Positions 17,763 through 26,918 of a DNA stretch of 64,000 nucleotides are shown here, piece by piece (the stretch's first letter is position 1; each line of letters opens with the position of its first letter). Under the pieces are notes generated by a model, which saw only the letters and a list, made by a program, of their open reading frames with translations, was not told the DNA's origin and searched no databases. The stretch is taken from contig NZ_AUFM01000011.1 of the NCBI RefSeq assembly GCF_000426505.1, positions 1,178,001 through 1,242,000 of the forward strand. The letters run 5' to 3'. The DNA comes from Nisaea denitrificans DSM 18348 (lineage in GTDB: Bacteria > Pseudomonadota > Alphaproteobacteria > Thalassobaculales > Thalassobaculaceae). The translations under genes and the position numbers were made by a program.

Positions 17763-19229
17763 TCAGCCGGCGAGTTTCTTCTTCAACAATTCGTTGACCA
17801 TGGCCGGGTTGGCCTTGCCCTGGCTCTGCTTCATCACCTGACCGACGAAGAAGCCGAACAGCTTGTCCTTGCCGGAGCGATATTCAGCAACCTTCTCGGC
17901 CTGAGACGCCATCACACTGTCGATCAACTCTTCGATCGCGCCGGTATCCGTGACCTGACGCAGCCCCTTCTCCTCGACGATTGTCGGCGCGTCCTTGCCA
18001 CTTTCGAACATCTCCGCGAAGACGTCCTTGGCGATACGGCCGGAGATCGTGTTGTCGGTGATCAGGTCGATCAGCCCGCCCAGCTTCGCCTCGTCGACTG
18101 GCGAGTCCGAGAGATCCTTGCCCGCCTTGTTGAGGTTGCCGAACAGCTCGGTGATCATCCAGTTTGCGGCCAGCTTCGGGTCGCGTCCGTCCGCCACCTT
18201 CTCATAGAAGGCCGCCGTCTCCTGCTCTTCCACCAGGATAGCGGCGTCATACGGGCTGAGCCCGAAGTCCGCGATGAAGCGCGCCTTCTTGGCGTCCGGC
18301 AATTCCGGCAGCTTGGCTTTCTCCGCCTCGACAAACTCCTCGCTGAAAATCAGCGGCAGCAGATCGGGATCCGGGAAGTAGCGGTAATCGTGCGCCTCTT
18401 CCTTCGACCGCATGGAGCGGGTCTCGCCTTTGTTAGCGTCAAACAGGCGGGTTTCCTGATCGATGGTACCGCCGTCCTCGATGATCTCGATCTGACGACG
18501 TGCTTCGTACTCGATGGCCTGCTGCATGAAGCGGATCGAGTTCATGTTCTTGATCTCGCAGCGGGTGCCGAGCTCATCGCCCGGCTTTCGGACGGAGACG
18601 TTCACGTCGGCGCGCATCGAGCCTTCCTGCATGTTGCCGTCGCAGGTGCCGAGATAGCGCAGAATGGAGCGCAGCTTCTTCACATAGGCCGCTGCCTCTT
18701 CTGCTGAACGCATGTCCGGACGGGAGACAATTTCCATCAACGCCACGCCGGAGCGGTTCAGGTCGATATAGCTCTTGGTCGGGCTCTGGTCGTGGATCGA
18801 CTTGCCGGCATCCTGTTCCAGGTGCAGCCGTTCGATTCCGATGGACTTGGACCGCCCGCCCGGCAGATCGACGGTGATTACGCCCTCTCCCACGATCGGC
18901 TGCTTGAACTGGCTGATCTGGTAGCCCTGCGGCAGATCCGCGTAGAAATAGTTCTTCCGGTCGAACACGCTGAAGCGGTTGATCGCGGCATTCAGCCCGA
19001 GGCCGGTGCGCACGGCCTGGCGGACGCATTCCTCGTTGATCACGGGCAGCATGCCCGGCATGGCGCTGTCGACCAGCGACACCTGGCTGTTCGGCTCGGA
19101 GCCGAAGGTGGTCGCCGCGCCGGAGAACAGCTTGGAGTTGGATGTGACCTGGGCATGCACCTCGAGACCGAGGACGATTTCCCAGTCTCCGGTGTTACCC
19201 GTGACGAGGTTGGATTTTTCCGCAGTCAT
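17763..19229 (-). CDS. gatB: Asp-tRNA(Asn)/Glu-tRNA(Gln) amidotransferase subunit B
   Basis: GatB is the kinase/transamidase partner of the GatCAB complex, which converts Glu-tRNA(Gln) and Asp-tRNA(Asn) to the amidated forms. The 488-residue protein has the opening [12 protein letters not shown], the [14 protein letters not shown] segment, the [12 protein letters not shown] block and the [10 protein letters not shown] motif. A C-terminal helical tail (YqeY-like) ends in [13 protein letters not shown]. The ATG at 19229 lies 1 base after the gatA stop with GGAGGGAAG before it, showing tight translational coupling. Confidence 0.97.
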   Translation of the reverse strand: MTAEKSNLVTGNTGDWEIVLGLEVHAQVTSNSKLFSGAATTFGSEPNSQVSLVDSAMPGMLPVINEECVRQAVRTGLGLNAAINRFSVFDRKNYFYADLPQGYQISQFKQPIVGEGVITVDLPGGRSKSIGIERLHLEQDAGKSIHDQSPTKSYIDLNRSGVALMEIVSRPDMRSAEEAAAYVKKLRSILRYLGTCDGNMQEGSMRADVNVSVRKPGDELGTRCEIKNMNSIRFMQQAIEYEARRQIEIIEDGGTIDQETRLFDANKGETRSMRSKEEAHDYRYFPDPDLLPLIFSEEFVEAEKAKLPELPDAKKARFIADFGLSPYDAAILVEEQETAAFYEKVADGRDPKLAANWMITELFGNLNKAGKDLSDSPVDEAKLGGLIDLITDNTISGRIAKDVFAEMFESGKDAPTIVEEKGLRQVTDTGAIEELIDSVMASQAEKVAEYRSGKDKLFGFFVGQVMKQSQGKANPAMVNELLKKKLAG

Positions 19230-19230
19230 C

Positions 19231-20715
19231 TCACTTCCCTCCCGCAAGGAAGCCCGGCAGGGCATCGAAGCCCGCCGCCTGTTCCAGAACGCCACCGACC
19301 TTGAGGACGGTTTCCTCGTCGAACGCCTTGCCCAGCACCTGCAGGCCAAGCGGCAGGCCCTCTCCGGAGAGCCCGACCGGCACTGAAATGCCCGGCAGAC
19401 CGGCCAGGCTGGCCGGCACGGTGAAGACGTCGTTCAGATACATCTTGATCGGATCGTCCTCATTCTCGCCGATGGCAAAGGCCGCGGACGGCGCGGTCGG
19501 CGTCAGGATCGCATCGACGGACTGGTAGGCGTCGTTGAAATCCTTCTGGATCAGCGCCCGGACCTTCTGCGCCTTCAGGTAATAGGCATCGTAATAGCCC
19601 GCCGACAGCACGTAGGTGCCGATCAGGATGCGGCGCTTCACCTCGTCGCCGAAGCCTTCGGCGCGGGTGTTCTCGTACATCTCGTTCAGGCTGTCGCCAT
19701 CGACCCGGAGGCCGTAGCGCACGCCGTCATAGCGGGCCAGGTTGGACGAGGCTTCCGCCGGCGCGATGATGTAGTAGGTCGGCAGCGCGTATTTCGTGTG
19801 CGGCAGGGAGATATCGACGATCTCAGCCCCCGCATCCTTCAGCATCGCCGCACCCTTCTGCCAGAGCGCATCAATCTCCGCCGGCATGCCGTCGACCCGG
19901 TATTCCTTCGGAATGCCGATCTTCATGCCGCGAACGTCACCGGTCAGTGCCGCCTCGAAATCCGGAACGGCAAGGTCAGCAGAAGTCGAATCCTTCGGAT
20001 CGTGCCCGGCCATGGCGCCCAGCATCAGGGCTGCGTCGGAAACGGTCCGGGTCAGCGGGCCGGCCTGGTCGAGCGAGGAGGCAAAGGCCACAACGCCCCA
20101 GCGCGAGCAACGCCCGTAGGTCGGTTTGATGCCGACGATGCCGCACAGGCTGGCTGGCTGACGGATCGAGCCGCCGGTATCGGTTCCAGTCGCGGCAATT
20201 GCAAGTCGCCCCGCCACAGCCGCAGCGGACCCGCCGGAGGAGCCGCCCGGAACCAGCTTCGCGTTATCGCCGCCTGAACGGCGCCACGGGTTCTCGACCG
20301 GGCCGTAATGGCTGGTCTCGTTCGAGGAGCCCATGGCGAATTCATCAAGATTGAGCTTGCCGAGCATCACGGCGCCGGCATTCCAGAGATTCTGGCTCAC
20401 CGTCGATTCGTATTCCGGCTTGAAGCCGTCGAGGATGTGCGAGGCCGCCGTGGTCAGCACGCCCTGGGTACAGAACAGATCCTTGATGCCGATGGGCAGG
20501 CCTTCCATGGCCCCGCCTTCACCCTTGGCGAGCTTTTCGTCGGACGCCTTGGCCATCGCCCGCGCCTTGTCCGGCGTCTCGGTGATAAAGGCATTCAGGC
20601 TCTTGCCCGCTTCCATGGCGCCGATATAGGCGTCCGTCAGCTCGGTCGAGGATGTCTTTTTCGCCTTCAGCGCGTCGCGCGCGCCGGTCAGGCTGAGAGA
20701 GAGAAGATCGCTCAT
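19231..20715 (-). CDS. gatA: Asp-tRNA(Asn)/Glu-tRNA(Gln) amidotransferase subunit A
   Basis: GatA is the glutaminase subunit that releases ammonia for GatB. The 494-residue protein is an amidase-signature enzyme: the catalytic Lys is in [12 protein letters not shown] (about residue 78), and the Ser-cis-Ser pair lies in [14 protein letters not shown] followed by [18 protein letters not shown]. Length and motif order are normal. Its ATG overlaps the gatC TAA stop by 1 base (TAATG on the minus strand), and gatB follows by 1 base. The order C-A-B is the common alphaproteobacterial arrangement. Confidence 0.97.
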   Translation of the reverse strand: MSDLLSLSLTGARDALKAKKTSSTELTDAYIGAMEAGKSLNAFITETPDKARAMAKASDEKLAKGEGGAMEGLPIGIKDLFCTQGVLTTAASHILDGFKPEYESTVSQNLWNAGAVMLGKLNLDEFAMGSSNETSHYGPVENPWRRSGGDNAKLVPGGSSGGSAAAVAGRLAIAATGTDTGGSIRQPASLCGIVGIKPTYGRCSRWGVVAFASSLDQAGPLTRTVSDAALMLGAMAGHDPKDSTSADLAVPDFEAALTGDVRGMKIGIPKEYRVDGMPAEIDALWQKGAAMLKDAGAEIVDISLPHTKYALPTYYIIAPAEASSNLARYDGVRYGLRVDGDSLNEMYENTRAEGFGDEVKRRILIGTYVLSAGYYDAYYLKAQKVRALIQKDFNDAYQSVDAILTPTAPSAAFAIGENEDDPIKMYLNDVFTVPASLAGLPGISVPVGLSGEGLPLGLQVLGKAFDEETVLKVGGVLEQAAGFDALPGFLAGGK

Positions 20716-21002
20716 TATTCGACCACCTTCGGAACAGCGTAATAGCCATGCGCCCGGTCTGGCGCGTTGGCCAGAACCCGCTCGGGATAGGCGCCGTCGG
20801 TCACCACGTCGGCGCGCAGCGGCAGGCCGTGCCCTGTGACGCTCGCCAGCGGCTCGACATTGTCCGTATTCACTTCGCTCAATTGCTCTACGAAGCCGAG
20901 AATAGTGTTCAGATCACCGACCATGGCATCCAGCTGTGCGTCGTCGGTCTTGATACGCGCGAGATGCGCGATTTTCGCGACAGTGGCTTTGTCAAGCGAC
21001 AT
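20715..21002 (-). CDS. gatC: Asp-tRNA(Asn)/Glu-tRNA(Gln) amidotransferase subunit C
   Basis: GatC is the small clamp that ties GatA to GatB. The 95-residue protein has the expected [20 protein letters not shown] opening, the [21 protein letters not shown] middle, and a C-terminal region that reaches into GatA. I chose the ATG at 21002 ([10 protein letters not shown]) because a longer reading has no family similarity. It is the first gene of the operon. The promoter should lie between 21003 and 21094, the 92-base gap shared with the divergent ruvX. Confidence 0.95.
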   Translation of the reverse strand: MSLDKATVAKIAHLARIKTDDAQLDAMVGDLNTILGFVEQLSEVNTDNVEPLASVTGHGLPLRADVVTDGAYPERVLANAPDRAHGYYAVPKVVE

Positions 21003-21094
21003 CGGATAAGGCTCTCCGTAATATTCGGAAATTCGCGGCAGCCCCATACACCAAGCACAGAGCCGCAAAACGGTGGCGAAGGTATCACCCGGAC

Positions 21095-21556
21095 ATGACA
21101 TTCTGCAACCCCGCCGACCTGCCAGGAATGATGGCCAAGTTCACCCGTATTCTGGGGCTGGACCTCGGATCCAAGACCATAGGCATCGCCATCTCCGACG
21201 CGTTCCTCCGCGTCGCCTCCCCGATCACAACCATCCAGCGCCGGAAATTCACCAAGGATGCGGAAGAGCTGGCCCGGATCGTCGAGGAAAAGAATGTCGG
21301 CGCCTTCCTGATCGGTCTGCCGCTGAATATGGACGGCACCGAGGGTCCGCGCTGCCAGTCGACCCGGGACTTCGCCCGCGAGCTGATCCTGCGCATCGAC
21401 CTGCCGGTCGCCTTCTTCGACGAGCGGATGAGCACCATGGCCGTCGAGCGGGCAATGATCGACGCGGACATGACACGGAAGAAACGCGCGGCCCGGGTTG
21501 ACCAGCTCGCCGCCGCCTACATCCTGCAGGCCGCGCTGGATACGATGCCGGACTGA
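21095..21556 (+). CDS. ruvX: Holliday junction resolvase-like RuvX/YqgF, pre-16S rRNA nuclease
   Basis: RuvX/YqgF is an RNase H-fold nuclease family that matures pre-16S rRNA and may resolve Holliday junctions. The 153-residue protein shows the LGLDLGSKTIGIAISD active-site strand, the FLIGLPLNMDGTEG block and the FFDERMSTMAVERAMI segment. The start at 21095 keeps the NPADLPG leader that I recall in related alphaproteobacterial homologs; ATGs at 21128 and 21131 are alternatives. It is divergent from gatC and followed 48 bases later by a glycosyltransferase gene. Confidence 0.93.
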   Translation: MTFCNPADLPGMMAKFTRILGLDLGSKTIGIAISDAFLRVASPITTIQRRKFTKDAEELARIVEEKNVGAFLIGLPLNMDGTEGPRCQSTRDFARELILRIDLPVAFFDERMSTMAVERAMIDADMTRKKRAARVDQLAAAYILQAALDTMPD

Positions 21557-21604
21557 ACCGGCCTGCCCCCGAATACCGCGACAAGACAAAACCAGAGAGA
21601 CCCG

Positions 21605-22561
21605 ATGTCGATATTGTTCATTACCTCCACTCGGATCGGCGACGCGATTCTCTCGACCGGGATTCTCGCCTGGCTGCATGAACAGTACCCAGAGGACGGC
21701 ATCACCATCGCCTGCGGCGGGCCGGCGTCGAAGGTGTTCGGCGAAGTGCCGAACCTGGAGGCGCTGCACATCATCAAAAAGCAGCCCAATCATGGCCACT
21801 GGTGGAAGCTCTGGCGGGCCATGGCGCCGCGGAAGTGGCGCGTCGTCGTCGACCTGCGCCGCTCCGCCATGCCGTGGCTGCTGCTGGCCGGAAAGCGCTA
21901 CAGCGTCCCGAAAGACCGAACCGGGCGCCACCGGGTGGAGCTGAACGCCTCGATGTTCGGCTTGCCGTCACTGGCCCCGAAGATCTGGACCGCGCCGGAA
22001 CACCGGGAGACGGCGGAGAAGTTGCTTGCGGGAGCGAAGAACCCGATCGCCCTCGCCGTCGGCGCCAACTGGGCCGGCAAGACATGGCCGGCCGACCGGT
22101 TCGCGGCGCTGGCGGAGCGCATCCGGCAAATGCAAGCCTTCGGTCCGGAAACCGAGATCGTGCTCGTCGGCGGCGCGGACGAGCGGGAAGCCGGAGCGAC
22201 GCTGCTGGAGAATCAGAGTGGAGGCCGAGTGATCGACGCCTTCGGGCTGGATATCCTGTCGACCTGCGAGGTCCTGAAGAAGTGCCGCCTGATGGTGGCC
22301 AACGACTCCGCCATGATGCATCTCGCGGCCGCCTCCGGCATCCCGACCATCGGCCTGTTCGGCCCGACCAAGGACCAGCATTACCGGCCCTGGGGCGAAA
22401 ACGGCTTCGTCGTCCGCACCCCGGACAGCGCCGATACCCTGATGGCCCGGTTGCGCAGCGATCCTGCATCGGTGACGCACCTGATGGACGGGATTACAGT
22501 CGAGGATGTAGCGGCGCAAGTGGAGGAACTGGAAGCGCGCGGCCTGCTGGCGGCACGGTAA
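21605..22561 (+). CDS. Glycosyltransferase family 9 (heptosyltransferase-like)
   Basis: This 318-residue GT-B enzyme is related to ADP-heptose:LPS heptosyltransferases. It opens with ILFITSTRIGDAILSTG and has the VGANWAGKTWPADRFAAL nucleotide-sugar region. The C-terminal NDSAMMHLAAASGIPTIGLF segment with GPTKDQHYRPWG is the family signature. It likely adds a sugar to the lipopolysaccharide core at the inner face of the inner membrane. No other LPS genes are adjacent, so the exact donor and acceptor are unknown. It probably shares a transcript with ruvX. Confidence 0.92.
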   Translation: MSILFITSTRIGDAILSTGILAWLHEQYPEDGITIACGGPASKVFGEVPNLEALHIIKKQPNHGHWWKLWRAMAPRKWRVVVDLRRSAMPWLLLAGKRYSVPKDRTGRHRVELNASMFGLPSLAPKIWTAPEHRETAEKLLAGAKNPIALAVGANWAGKTWPADRFAALAERIRQMQAFGPETEIVLVGGADEREAGATLLENQSGGRVIDAFGLDILSTCEVLKKCRLMVANDSAMMHLAAASGIPTIGLFGPTKDQHYRPWGENGFVVRTPDSADTLMARLRSDPASVTHLMDGITVEDVAAQVEELEARGLLAAR

Positions 22562-22610
22562 GGCACCAGCCCTTCCGGAAGCCCGCATCGACGTATGCGC
22601 AAACCTGACA

Positions 22611-22637
22611 GCATGACTTAACTGTCATGCCCCTTTA
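22611..22637 (+). terminator. Probable terminator after the GT9 gene
   Basis: GCATGAC (22611-22617) and GTCATGC (22624-22630) form a 7-bp hairpin with a 6-base loop, followed by CCCCTTTATTTT. It starts 49 bases after the GT9 stop. The rest of the 265-base gap up to the next gene shows no further gene. Confidence 0.6.
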
Positions 22638-22826
22638 TTTTCCAAGGCTCGCGTCCGCGTGCGCCCACCATCCCTCTCAAAAACTTATGGACTTCTTCGG
22701 GTACAGCCCTGAATTTTCTGGGGCGCTCTGCGTGCATATCTTCCCGATTTCGATCAGGATTAATTGTGTGCCGCAAATGCTGCCTAAACAGGCCAGGAAG
22801 ACCTGAGGGTAAAAGGAGGGATGTCC

Positions 22827-24050
22827 ATGTCGAAGACGCGAGATAATACGGAGAGCGAACCCTGGAACGGCCCCCGCTGGGCCACCAGCCGGCATAATTT
22901 CGATCCCGCGATCGCCGTACCGCCCCGCCCGATCGAACTGCACGACCTGACACTCCGCGATGGCGAGGAATCCGCCGATCTCGCCTTCACCACGGCGGAC
23001 AAGGTGAAGATCGCCGAGGCTCTGGCCCGCCTCGGCATCAAGCGCACCGAGATTTTCCTGACGGTGCCGGGCTGGCAGGAAGTCATTCGCGAGATCATGC
23101 GCCGGGATCTCGGCATGGATTTCTGGGTCACCTGGCAGCCGGGACGGGTCGAGAAAGCGCTCGAGCTCGGCGTGCGGCATGTCATGGTCTGGTATCATAT
23201 CGGCGACGAGATGCAGCGCCACGTCTTCAAGACCGACCGCGAGGCGCAGTTCGCAAAGATGATCGAGGAGGTTCGAGCGGCCCGCGCGGCGGGTTGTGTC
23301 GTGAACCTGTTCATGCCGGAAACCACCCGTGCCGACCTCGACCACATCACGCGCGCCGCCAAGGCCGCGGAGGCGGAAGGCGCCAGTTACGTCACCGTGG
23401 TCGACAGCCAGGGCATCGCCCGGCCCGCTGCAATCCGCTTCCTGGTCAGCCATCTGAAGGAACACACCGGCCTGAAGGTCGAAGTGCATTGCCACAACGA
23501 TTTCGGCCTGGCCGTCGCCAACGTGCTCGGCGGATACGAGGGCGGCGCCGATGTGCTGCAGGTCTCGATCAACGGGATCGGATATCGCGCCGGAAACGCC
23601 GCCATGGAGTCCGTCGCGGCAGCGCTCAAAATGATCTACGGCGCCGAGACGGGCCTGCAGCTCGACCGGCTGCCGGAGGTGTGCCAGCTCGTCGAGAGCA
23701 TCAGCGGCCTGCCGATCGACTATTACAAACCGATCGTCGGCAAAGGCGCCTTCCGGTACGAGCAATGGCGCGCCATCACCGAATTCACCGCGGCGGACGA
23801 ACGCCGCTTCGCCTTCCCGTTCGAGCCGGAAGTCGTCGGCCGGACCGCGGAGCTCGTCATCGGCAAATGGAGCGATTCCGGCGCCGTCGTTCAGAAACTG
23901 GCGGAATACGGCCTCAAGGCGACACCCGAGCAGGTCGGCCGCATCCTCACCCGCAGCCAGCGCGCCGGCACCTCAAGGCACCGGCCGCTGGAGGATGGCG
24001 AGTTTCTGGTCATCGCAGAGCAGGAAGGTGCAGCCGACGCAGAGAGCTGA
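22827..24050 (+). CDS. HMGL-like (DRE-TIM metallolyase) family enzyme
   Basis: The 407-residue protein is in the HMGL-like / isopropylmalate-homocitrate synthase superfamily. The N-terminal metal and catalytic motif LTLRDGEES is at about residues 34-42. The metal-binding VEVHCHNDFGLAVAN lies at about 221-235, and VSINGIGYRAGNAAMESV follows. It lacks a LeuA-type allosteric domain, and the D-x-x-x-Q of most synthases is replaced by LRDGEES, so it may be a lyase or a synthase for an unknown oxo-acid. AGGAGG at 22814-22819 has 7-base spacing to the ATG at 22827 and only 1 base to an ATG two codons earlier. Confidence 0.85.
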   Translation: MSKTRDNTESEPWNGPRWATSRHNFDPAIAVPPRPIELHDLTLRDGEESADLAFTTADKVKIAEALARLGIKRTEIFLTVPGWQEVIREIMRRDLGMDFWVTWQPGRVEKALELGVRHVMVWYHIGDEMQRHVFKTDREAQFAKMIEEVRAARAAGCVVNLFMPETTRADLDHITRAAKAAEAEGASYVTVVDSQGIARPAAIRFLVSHLKEHTGLKVEVHCHNDFGLAVANVLGGYEGGADVLQVSINGIGYRAGNAAMESVAAALKMIYGAETGLQLDRLPEVCQLVESISGLPIDYYKPIVGKGAFRYEQWRAITEFTAADERRFAFPFEPEVVGRTAELVIGKWSDSGAVVQKLAEYGLKATPEQVGRILTRSQRAGTSRHRPLEDGEFLVIAEQEGAADAES

Positions 24051-24051
24051 G

Positions 24052-24222
24052 GTGCGAGACTTGACAAAGCAGACGGCGACCGAGGTTGCTCGGCTGCACG
24101 AGGAGATGGCGCGGCAGATCTCGTACCGAAATACGGAGCGTCTGTTCGGGTGGGAGGTGTCGATGATGCTGGTTGGGAGCAAGCACGGAGGTTGGAGACA
24201 ACTAAGTAGCGTGTCCCCTTAA
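24052..24222 (+). CDS. Small unknown reading frame ending in the island's left repeat
   Basis: A GTG-started frame of 56 codons begins 1 base after the stop of the HMGL-like gene. It encodes a mostly helical peptide with VARLHEEMARQISYRNTERL. Its last codons, Val-Ser-Pro-stop, come from the GTGTCCCCTTAATTC repeat that starts the AT-rich island. This looks like a gene cut short by that junction, or a chance frame. No family is recognised and the ribosome site is weak. Confidence 0.3.
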   Translation: MRDLTKQTATEVARLHEEMARQISYRNTERLFGWEVSMMLVGSKHGGWRQLSSVSP

Positions 24223-24225
24223 TTC
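24211..24225 (+). repeat. Left terminal inverted repeat of the AIPR cassette
   Basis: The sequence GTGTCCCCTTAATTC is the inverted partner of 26099-26113, with one mismatch at position 8. Codon-level reading shows it supplies the stop of the short upstream frame. Confidence 0.75.
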
Positions 24226-24381
24226 CAGATTGAGAAAAACCATAACGTTACGTCCACTTCACAAAAATACAATCGGCGAATATCGCGGTCGGACGGTGTA
24301 GATTCACATCCTTGTTCGGCGCTAATATCGCTGGCTAGTTGATACCTAGAAGCTAAATTCTAAAAAAGAGAGTCATATCCA

Positions 24382-26097
24382 ATGAGTTTTTTAGATGCGC
24401 TAAAAACACGCCAAGCCTTGATCGAGAAAATTGGCTATAATGAAGCATACCTTTGCTTAGCAATCGCTCTCTATATTGAAGAGCCTGACGTCGATCAACT
24501 TGCCAGCATCGGGCTCACTGAAGGATCCAACGACAAGAAAATAGATTTTATATATCACGATAGAAATTCAAAAAGTTTGGTATTTTCTCAAGGGTATATG
24601 GCCAAAAACACAAATGACGAAGCTCCAAGCAATAAAGCGTCCGACCTGAATACCGCCTGTGCCTGGCTGATATCGGGAGACACTGACTACGTCCCAGAAA
24701 AACTTCGCGGCATAATTTCCGATTTTAGGGAATCCATAAAAAACGGAGACATAGAGCATATTGATTTGCTTTATGTTCACAATCTACCGGAATCTATAAA
24801 TGTCACCCGCGAACTTCAAACAGTAGAGAGCCACTTGCGGTCCACCTTATCAAATGATTCCATCACAATAAGATCACAAGAACTCGGAAAAACAAAAATA
24901 GAGCATCTATTTACTGCACAAGATTCCCACATAGAAGTAACTGATTCAATTGAATTTCCTGGGGAAATCGGAATCCATCAGAACGGTGACAACTGGTCCG
25001 CCGGTGTAGCCACAGTAGCTGGGAATTGGCTTCACCAACTATATGAAAAATACGGAGATAAACTATACAGCGCAAATTATCGCGGCTTTCTTGGTTCAGA
25101 TGGTCGGCGACGAGTAAACCATGGAATTCGCGAAACAGCAGAAAAAGAGCCAGGTAATTTTTGGGCGTACAATAATGGCATCACAATATTAACACTATCC
25201 ATCGGAAAGAATAGCAACGGAAAAAGAATACTAAAAGGCATATCTATAATAAATGGCGCCCAAACATCTGGCAGCATCGGATCGATAGATACAAAGAAAA
25301 TACAACTAGACAATGTTAATATTTTATGTCGCGTAATTGAATGCTCGGATCAACTAACAATTGACAAAATAGTCCGATTCAATAACACGCAAAATATAAT
25401 CACCACATGGGATCGATTCAGCAATGACCCGGATCAAAAGAGATTATCAGATGAATTTCAGGAACTTGGGTATGCGTACAACAGAAAACGTGGCTTTAAT
25501 AATCAAGGCGATCAAATAGGAATCGAGCAGGTACTCCAACCTCTATTAGCATTTCATGGTCGACCGAGAGACGCTGTTCGCGGAAAGAATCAATTATTCC
25601 TACAAAAGCATCTTTATGGAGATGCTTTTGAGAACAAAAAAGCGCGACACATTATTTTTGTTTACTCTCTCGCCCGTGCGATTGATAATAAAAGATTAGA
25701 ATTAAAAGAAAAATCCACGACAGAAACATTAATATCCATTGAGAAATCTCAACTAAATTTACTGCGGAATTTAAACTTTAAATCCTTTTTGATCGCCACG
25801 ATATCCGGCAGCTTAGAGGTCATAGTTGGAAAATACTGCGATCCTATTACAGTTAGCTTTAAGCCAAACGCAATAAAAGGAACTGTACTTACTGATCTAT
25901 CAACAAGATGGTTGCCAGTTGTCGAATCCATACTCCCTCTACTAACATCTATTGTTGACCCTGATACATTTTTTAAAAACCTCAGCAGCCAAGACAATTA
26001 CTTGGCACAAGTGAAATTGCAGCTCGACGCAATGATGGTTGCGACAAACCAGCAAGAAAAATGCCGGGATTTCTCGACGATAGTCGCAGCCACTTGA
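24382..26097 (+). CDS. AIPR-family protein (abortive phage infection)
   Basis: The 571-residue protein matches the AIPR family, named for lactococcal abortive infection. Key blocks are SANYRGFLGSDGRRRVNHGI with NFWAYNNGITIL (about residues 230-275), IINGAQTSGSIGSI (about 290-303), and VRFNNTQNIITTWDRFSNDP (about 330-350). The N-terminal part has a possible nuclease-like segment with Asp55 and VFSQGYMAK (67-75). Codon use and AT content differ strongly from both neighbours, which shows recent acquisition. The ATG at 24382 has a weak AAGAGAG site. It is the only gene between the inverted repeats, with no methyltransferase or toxin partner, so it would act as a solitary defence gene. Its role is inferred from the family. 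Confidence 0.85.
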   Translation: MSFLDALKTRQALIEKIGYNEAYLCLAIALYIEEPDVDQLASIGLTEGSNDKKIDFIYHDRNSKSLVFSQGYMAKNTNDEAPSNKASDLNTACAWLISGDTDYVPEKLRGIISDFRESIKNGDIEHIDLLYVHNLPESINVTRELQTVESHLRSTLSNDSITIRSQELGKTKIEHLFTAQDSHIEVTDSIEFPGEIGIHQNGDNWSAGVATVAGNWLHQLYEKYGDKLYSANYRGFLGSDGRRRVNHGIRETAEKEPGNFWAYNNGITILTLSIGKNSNGKRILKGISIINGAQTSGSIGSIDTKKIQLDNVNILCRVIECSDQLTIDKIVRFNNTQNIITTWDRFSNDPDQKRLSDEFQELGYAYNRKRGFNNQGDQIGIEQVLQPLLAFHGRPRDAVRGKNQLFLQKHLYGDAFENKKARHIIFVYSLARAIDNKRLELKEKSTTETLISIEKSQLNLLRNLNFKSFLIATISGSLEVIVGKYCDPITVSFKPNAIKGTVLTDLSTRWLPVVESILPLLTSIVDPDTFFKNLSSQDNYLAQVKLQLDAMMVATNQQEKCRDFSTIVAAT

Positions 26098-26098
26098 C

Positions 26099-26113
26099 GA
26101 ATTAAAGGGACAC
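26099..26113 (-). repeat. Right terminal inverted repeat of the AIPR cassette
   Basis: GAATTAAAGGGACAC is the inverted copy of 24211-24225 with 14 of 15 matches. GC-rich sequence resumes soon after it. Confidence 0.75.
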
Positions 26114-26184
26114 AACGTAATTCACGCTCCAAAAAGCCCAAGTCTCTCATCCCCTCACCCGGCCTCATTCCACGAAAAAGCCCG

Positions 26185-26862
26185 TCACCCAGCCCGCTCC
26201 CACGCCTCAATCAACGCCTTCATTTTCCGCACCGCCGCTTCGGGAGCGGTCAGAACCGGCCGTTCGGTCACGACTCGGCAGTCCGGGGCAGCTGGGGACA
26301 TGGAGAAATGGGCCAGCAGGAAGACATCCGCGTCTTTCGTGCGGGCGACCGCCTCGGCGATGAGGCGGTTGTGGGTTTCGGCGTCGCCATCGTTCAGTGC
26401 CTCCCGCGCCCCCTCGGCGAACACCGTCGTCAGGCATGCATCCGACTTCCGCCGCGCCGCCTCTTCGCGGAATTCCTCTGCCATACCCTCGACCGCCGCC
26501 GGGAAGGTGTAGATCATCGCAACACGGGTGCCGTGGCCGAAGGCCTCCTCGAACATGGCTTCGTTCGGTTTCAGGACCGGCAGCGGCGATGTGCGCGCGG
26601 CCTCTTCGATTGCTTCACCAAAGGCCGAACAGGTGTAGAGAATGCCCGCCGGCCCCGTTCCCTCGGCATAGCGCGCGAGCGCAATGATCCGCGCCGCCAG
26701 GTCCGGCGTCAGCGCAGCCTCTTTCGCACGGTCGACCGACAGGCCCTCGTCCAGCAGGGAGAGAATTTCAGCCTCCGGCCATGCCTCCCGGAACGCCGCC
26801 TCTACCGGGGCTATGGCGAGCGGTGTTGCGTGGATCAGGGAAAGACGGACTGGATCGGACAT
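26185..26862 (-). CDS. Aspartate/glutamate/hydantoin racemase superfamily protein, one-cysteine type
   Basis: The 225-residue protein has the two-domain fold of the Asp/Glu/hydantoin racemase superfamily. It keeps the first catalytic Cys78 in GILYTCSAFGEAI. At the place of the second Cys it has LLAHFSMSP (His185-Phe-Ser), so it lacks the normal two-base pair. Single-Cys members such as arylmalonate decarboxylase are not true racemases, so this may be a decarboxylase, isomerase or one-sided racemase. It is the first of several minus-strand genes reading toward 26 kb, behind an ATC-hydrolase-like gene with a 56-base gap. Confidence 0.8.
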   Translation of the reverse strand: MSDPVRLSLIHATPLAIAPVEAAFREAWPEAEILSLLDEGLSVDRAKEAALTPDLAARIIALARYAEGTGPAGILYTCSAFGEAIEEAARTSPLPVLKPNEAMFEEAFGHGTRVAMIYTFPAAVEGMAEEFREEAARRKSDACLTTVFAEGAREALNDGDAETHNRLIAEAVARTKDADVFLLAHFSMSPAAPDCRVVTERPVLTAPEAAVRKMKALIEAWERAG

Positions 26863-26918
26863 TTCTGAGTTCCTGAAATTCAGCGCTTACGGGGACACAA
26901 GACCGGGTTCAGCCGGTT

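Larger units (their letters stand above)
24211..26113. mobile_element. AT-rich single-gene cassette with 15-bp terminal inverted repeats
   Basis: The left end GTGTCCCCTTAATTC (24211-24225) and the right end at 26099-26113 are inverted repeats with 14 of 15 matches. They coincide with the switch from GC-rich to clearly AT-rich sequence. The right repeat starts 1 base after the stop codon of the enclosed gene. The interior holds one gene (AIPR family) and a 156-base leader. No transposase is inside and I see no target duplication, so movement would need a helper. Repeats ending GGGGACAC are, from memory, often associated with REP-type Y1 transposases. That link is inference. Confidence 0.6.

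Noticed and set aside
24382-26097. Full restriction-modification or BREX-type locus around the AIPR gene
   Set aside because: Only one gene lies between the repeats, and the neighbours are ordinary metabolic genes; no methyltransferase, helicase or toxin is near.
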